From assembly GCA_011390535.1 (NCBI GenBank), contig JAABSF010000019.1, positions 1 to 9,809 of the forward strand: 9,809 nucleotides of DNA. Direction: 5' to 3'. The notes beneath the pieces are model-generated. The model had not been told where the DNA came from. It worked only from the letters and a program-made list of their open reading frames with translations, and did no database searches. How positions within the stretch are numbered: position 1 is the first letter of the stretch; the number at the start of each line of letters is the position of its first letter. This stretch comes from Deltaproteobacteria bacterium (GTDB taxonomy: Bacteria; Myxococcota_A; Polyangia; HGW-17; SLPX01). The translations under genes were made by a program, and so were the position numbers. Positions 6,913-9,809 of this stretch are shown here, piece after piece.

Positions 6913-7683
6913 ATGAAAAACAGCATTCACAAATACTTTTCCGACACTATCTTGTCTTTCACCAGTAAACAGTCCAAATTATTTTCCTTTAATTTCGACG
7001 GTCTTTTAGATCTCTTTTATCCTCACCGGTGCCCAAGCTGTAACATACCGTGCAAAAAACCGGAGATCTTTTGTCCTACATGTCGAGTCGGCATAGAACC
7101 TATCGTAGAACCTCTATGCCCGCGGTGTTTTATTCCTTATGAAAGTGGTGAATCTCATCTCTGTAACTCTTGTCGTTTAAACCCTCCACCATTTGAAAGA
7201 GCGGTGGCCGTTTTTCGATATGGCGGTGAAATCGCAACAGCAATTCAAAAATACAAATACGGTGGTCAAGTCCACTTGGGGAGACCTCTAGGCTCTCTTC
7301 TCCGTCACCATTTAAAAGCATTGAACCCCGAAATTATAACCCCGGTTCCATTGGACCCTGTGCGGCTAAGTAGGCGTGGTTTTAACCAATCATTTTTTCT
7401 TATCAAAGGGGCCGCCCGTAAAACAAATTCACGTCTAATACCGCGGCTCCTTATGAGGGTACACCGTGGCTCTCCCCAGGCTTCAAAGACAATATCAGAG
7501 CGCAAAAAACTGAAATCTTCGGTATTTGGCGTAAGATATCCAAAGCTTATAAAAAACCGGAGGGTTCTGTTGGTGGATGACGTCATGACAACGGGAGCAA
7601 CCGCTCGAGCTTGCAGCCAAGCGATTATTAAAGCAGGCGCTGAGAGTGTCTCAGTGTTGGTGCTGGCAAGAACAGTTCGCTAA
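6913..7683 (+). CDS. comF: ComF family phosphoribosyltransferase-like protein
   Basis: The 256-residue protein has the two-part ComF layout. An N-terminal zinc-binding region has paired cysteines (Cys40/43, Cys54/57, Cys69/72, Cys84/87), then comes a type I phosphoribosyltransferase domain with RRGFNQ (154-159) and the PRPP-binding loop VLLVDDVMTTGAT (218-230). Length and motifs are normal and complete. In naturally competent bacteria ComF is needed for DNA uptake, probably handling single-stranded DNA at the inner membrane, but homologues are widespread in species not known to be competent, and no other competence gene is present here. The first 30 residues precede the zinc region and look variable. 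The ATG at 6913 has only a weak AAGAG upstream. The gene is divergent from the four-repeat lipoprotein and converges on the OmpA-family gene. Confidence 0.93.
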   Translation: MKNSIHKYFSDTILSFTSKQSKLFSFNFDGLLDLFYPHRCPSCNIPCKKPEIFCPTCRVGIEPIVEPLCPRCFIPYESGESHLCNSCRLNPPPFERAVAVFRYGGEIATAIQKYKYGGQVHLGRPLGSLLRHHLKALNPEIITPVPLDPVRLSRRGFNQSFFLIKGAARKTNSRLIPRLLMRVHRGSPQASKTISERKKLKSSVFGVRYPKLIKNRRVLLVDDVMTTGATARACSQAIIKAGAESVSVLVLARTVR

Positions 7684-7707
7684 AAATTCAGCCGCTGAAA
7701 ATTCAGC
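7683..7707. repeat. Direct repeat and overlapping dyads between convergent genes
   Basis: AAAATTCAGC occurs at 7683-7692 and again at 7698-7707. The GCTGAA between them (7694-7699) is complementary to the TTCAGC of either copy, so two mutually exclusive 6-base hairpins are possible. It fills most of the 38-base gap between comF and the OmpA-family gene. It may contribute to termination, but the stems are short and there is no U-tract. Confidence 0.45.
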
Positions 7708-7721
7708 AATCATCATAGAGC

Positions 7722-8594
7722 TTATTCTCCCTCTTTATCAAACACTCCTTCCAATGAAGGGAGCTCTGAGAGGTTGGGTTGTAAGACAATCTCTATTCGC
7801 CGATTCTGCGCTCTCCCCTCCGGCGTATCATTTGAAGCCACCGGGGAATTTTGGCCGTACCCGGCCGCGCTCAACCTCTTCGGATCCAAACCTTCTTCTT
7901 GCATAAATTTGACTACATTCACCGCCCGCGCCGTGGAAAGCTCCCAGTTGCTGCGAAATCGTCGTGTGCGAATAGCTACATTGTCGGTGTGCCCCGCAAC
8001 CTGAAAATTGCGATCCGGGACCTGCTTCAAAATCGCCGTAACTGCTGAGAGGGCTTTTTCGCCGTCTTTTTTCAGCTTGGCCCGCCCGCTGTCAAATAGA
8101 ATTTTTTCCGACAGCTCAACAACGAGCCTCCCGTCACGGACAGCCACTTTAATTGCTCCGGATTTGATCATGTCCTGGAACCTTTTAAGCATATTCCTGA
8201 ACTGCCTCACACGGGCTTCCGCCTGTTCCTGACGTTTTTTAAGCTCGGCCATCTGGTTTTTGGCCTCTTCGAGCTGCGCTGCCAACCTGGCCTTCTCCTC
8301 TGCCGTCAGCTCACCTTTTTGTTTCATCGCCGCAACATCTTGGCCCAACGCCTCCAATCTCTTGGTGAGCATTGTGTTTTCTTCTCTAGCTCCCTCCAAC
8401 TCCTCTTTTGCGCCCTTTAAGAGATTCTGTAAACGAGCCGTGTTCGCCTGCTCTGAATCCAATTCACCCATTGTCTTTTTGAGGTTTGTGTTACATTTGT
8501 TCAGCTTGTTCTCTACATCACCGCAACAACCCGTAACCCAGACCCCGACAAGACAAAAACTCAAACCGATAACGATTCGATTCCATTTTTTCAT
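7722..8594 (-). CDS. OmpA family lipoprotein with coiled coil
   Basis: The 290-residue product starts with a signal peptide ending in a good lipobox, VTG-Cys23. A long Glu/Lys/Ala/Gln-rich coiled coil (about 27-135) leads to a complete OmpA/MotB-type peptidoglycan-binding domain (about 147-272) with FDSG (167-170), GHTDN (201-205), NWELSTARA (216-224) and NRRIEI (264-269). Asp204 and Arg223 correspond to the residues that hold diaminopimelate in the family. It should anchor in the outer membrane and reach the peptidoglycan through the coiled coil. No Tol genes are adjacent, so I do not call it Pal. The ATG at 8594 is chosen over the upstream 8621 start because AAAGGAGG lies nine bases before it. 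A strong promoter precedes it. The C-terminal 18 residues after the domain are acidic and variable. Confidence 0.93.
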   Translation of the reverse strand: MKKWNRIVIGLSFCLVGVWVTGCCGDVENKLNKCNTNLKKTMGELDSEQANTARLQNLLKGAKEELEGAREENTMLTKRLEALGQDVAAMKQKGELTAEEKARLAAQLEEAKNQMAELKKRQEQAEARVRQFRNMLKRFQDMIKSGAIKVAVRDGRLVVELSEKILFDSGRAKLKKDGEKALSAVTAILKQVPDRNFQVAGHTDNVAIRTRRFRSNWELSTARAVNVVKFMQEEGLDPKRLSAAGYGQNSPVASNDTPEGRAQNRRIEIVLQPNLSELPSLEGVFDKEGE

Positions 8595-8603
8595 GGCTTG
8601 TTG

Positions 8604-8611
8604 CCTCCTTT
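8604..8611 (-). promoter_or_regulatory. Strong ribosome binding site of the OmpA-family gene
   Basis: AAAGGAGG on the minus strand, with nine bases to the ATG at 8594. It is the best Shine-Dalgarno match in the window and sets the start. Confidence 0.8.
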
Positions 8612-8670
8612 GCCATTTCATGAAACTAATTCTTTCCTATGTTAATTACTCTGGTACAAACAAAAAACGC

Positions 8671-8699
8671 ATTTTATCAATTAAAATACAACATATCAA
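8671..8699 (-). promoter_or_regulatory. Near-consensus sigma70-type promoter of the OmpA-family gene
   Basis: On the minus strand TTGATA (8699-8694), a 17-base spacer and TAAAAT (8676-8671), each 5 of 6 to consensus. Transcription would start near 8664, giving a leader of about 70 bases ending in the strong ribosome binding site. The strength fits an abundant envelope lipoprotein. Confidence 0.7.
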
Positions 8700-8710
8700 G
8701 CTCTTCTCGA

Positions 8711-8737
8711 TTGACATCGATGAAGATGCAGTTTAGT
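8711..8737 (+). promoter_or_regulatory. Possible promoter for the small lipoprotein gene
   Basis: A perfect TTGACA at 8711-8716 is followed after 15 bases by TTTAGT (8732-8737), 4 of 6 to the -10 consensus. The spacer is short. If used, transcription would begin just before the ATG at 8753, leaving almost no leader. Confidence 0.35.
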
Positions 8738-8752
8738 CGGTTTAACACAGTC

Positions 8753-9412
8753 ATGCGGAAAACCAGTATACTTTTTACTTCATTTCTCGCCGTCCCTCAA
8801 ATTAGAGGGCGCCGGAATATCCGTTTTGAATCGTTGTTTATTGCTCATTTCATCTTAACACTTAACATTTTGGGGGCATGCAACTACAAACGAGAAAACG
8901 AAAAACAACACAGCGCAACTCAGAGCCCCCCTCAACATCGAAAAAAAAAGAATTCGAAAAAGACAACTACAAACATCTCTCCCCAAGAAAAAGCCGACAG
9001 GTTGCCACCGTTTTCTTCTCCCAGGAAGCCATGTGACAAAAAATTTACAGCCATTTTATCATCGAAAGACATCAGAAATACTTGTTCCCATCCTAACCCT
9101 CCACCTATTGTTTTTTCTCATCCGGCAGGGTGCATCTATCGCTACCCAAAAACCGGAGTGGTTCTTATAGTCGAGAGCCCTTCCTATAGAAAGCTTAAAA
9201 AGAAGTTTCCCAACGTCAAAGATCGTCTGCAGTCAGAGAAAAAACACCTGAAAAGCTTCAGTTTTTCTACGAGTGACCAAACCATTAACTCTTTGGTTCT
9301 GGAAACACCTGAAAAAAAGGGGCTGCTCTTGCAGGCTCCAGCCGCCGTCTGCAAAAAAGAAGAGCTGAGCGCGCTGGCCGAGTTGGTCTTCCCACGTTTA
9401 ACCACAAGATGA
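8753..9412 (+). CDS. Small lipoprotein of unknown function
   Basis: The 219-residue product (from 8753) has an Arg-rich segment, a hydrophobic stretch and ILGA-Cys43, a good lipobox, then a Lys/Ser/Thr-rich linker (44-90) and a C-terminal domain (about 93-219). That domain has Cys94, Cys111, Cys127 (in GCIYRY) and Cys200. The spaced cysteines with C-x-Y followed by a beta-strand-like stretch recall small secreted domains of the DUF3558 type, a loose resemblance only. Four cysteines could form two disulfides in the periplasm. The start is uncertain. The frame is open from 8639 with ATGs at 8639, 8720, 8726 and 8753. None has a good ribosome binding site, and 8753 fits the possible promoter and gives the shortest N-terminus, though 42 residues before the Cys is long for a signal peptide. 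It is divergent from the OmpA-family gene. Confidence 0.7.
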   Translation: MRKTSILFTSFLAVPQIRGRRNIRFESLFIAHFILTLNILGACNYKRENEKQHSATQSPPQHRKKKNSKKTTTNISPQEKADRLPPFSSPRKPCDKKFTAILSSKDIRNTCSHPNPPPIVFSHPAGCIYRYPKTGVVLIVESPSYRKLKKKFPNVKDRLQSEKKHLKSFSFSTSDQTINSLVLETPEKKGLLLQAPAAVCKKEELSALAELVFPRLTTR

Positions 9413-9578
9413 ACTCAAGAACCGCTGAATAATTCGCTAGAAGCCTTATATCCTTACATTTAACATTCCATCCCCTTATTCCATCCACAAAACGTGAGCC
9501 AAAATTTTTGCCACAAATCCAATGATGTGGTTCTTCTAGTATGAACAGGTTATCTGTCCGGAATTTTTTATAACGAGC

Positions 9579-9809
9579 ATGAAAAAAACCTTAAACAGAA
9601 GAAAAGCGCAACCCCGAAAAGGGACAGTGACAAAAGAGCGGCGGCTTTCAAAGTCGGCCTCATCGGGCAATCGTAAGTCCACGCTGTCTAAGAATAATCG
9701 AAGCAAAAGAGCTGTTTTGAACAAGAAAAAAACCACCGAAAACAGAAGAGCACCTCGTGATAATGGAAATGGTCAGGGGGTTCGTCTGAGTCGATCTTCC
9801 ACCACTCGC
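9579..9809 (+). CDS. Highly basic protein, N-terminal part, runs off the window
   Basis: From the ATG at 9579 the frame stays open for 77 codons to the last base, so only the N-terminus is seen. Of these residues 26 are Lys or Arg and only three are acidic; Ser, Thr and Asn make up much of the rest, with no hydrophobic segment. This is typical of a disordered, nucleic-acid-binding or linker region, and no domain can be recognised. A TATAAC at 9569-9574 sits directly before the start but without a clear -35, and the ribosome binding site is weak. The 166 bases between this start and the lipoprotein stop at 9412 show nothing else I can identify. It could be the start of a longer protein or a chance open frame. 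Confidence 0.45.
   Translation, partial: MKKTLNRRKAQPRKGTVTKERRLSKSASSGNRKSTLSKNNRSKRAVLNKKKTTENRRAPRDNGNGQGVRLSRSSTTR

Noticed and set aside
7722..8594. Naming the OmpA-family gene pal
   Set aside because: It has a long coiled coil not found in Pal, and no tolB or ybgF-like neighbour is present.
9536..9736. 66-codon minus-strand frame rich in Phe and Leu
   Set aside because: It mirrors the Lys/Arg-rich plus-strand frame, and no ribosome binding site or promoter was found for it.

Overview
The window looks like chromosomal DNA from a Gram-negative bacterium. It encodes three predicted lipoproteins, one of them OmpA-type, plus a periplasmic-type extensin-like protein. Gene content and moderate GC suggest a deltaproteobacterial or Myxococcota-like lineage, but this is inference because no rRNA or other taxonomic marker is present. 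I see no tRNA, rRNA, CRISPR array, transposase or phage gene.

Left part (1-3641): a GC-rich, palindromic stretch at 1-106 resembles a short repeat. It is followed by two minus-strand genes in one operon: a long NfeD-type membrane protein with two ClpP-like protease domains (778-3291), then a short NfeD protein (151-735). The region upstream of the long gene holds a diverged partial copy of the left-edge element, a TGCCAA/TTGGCA dyad, and a plus-strand promoter for the next gene.

Middle (3642-6912): a plus-strand extensin-like/M15-type secreted protein has its ATG almost at the predicted transcription start. It converges on a minus-strand lipoprotein built from four repeats that each end in a WxxDD motif.

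Right part (6913-9809): a ComF-family phosphoribosyltransferase (plus) converges on an OmpA-family lipoprotein with a long coiled coil (minus), which has a near-consensus sigma70-type promoter. Divergent from it is a small lipoprotein of unknown function. A very basic K/R-rich reading frame runs off the right edge.

Most genes concern the envelope: NfeD membrane quality control, a peptidoglycan-type metallopeptidase fold, a peptidoglycan-binding OmpA domain and lipoproteins. They sit in separate divergent or convergent units, so apart from the NfeD pair there is no evidence of one pathway. The clearest unusual points are the NfeD protein with one intact and one apparently inactivated protease domain, and the four-repeat lipoprotein. 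I did not find convincing evidence of a wholly new defence or mobile system.
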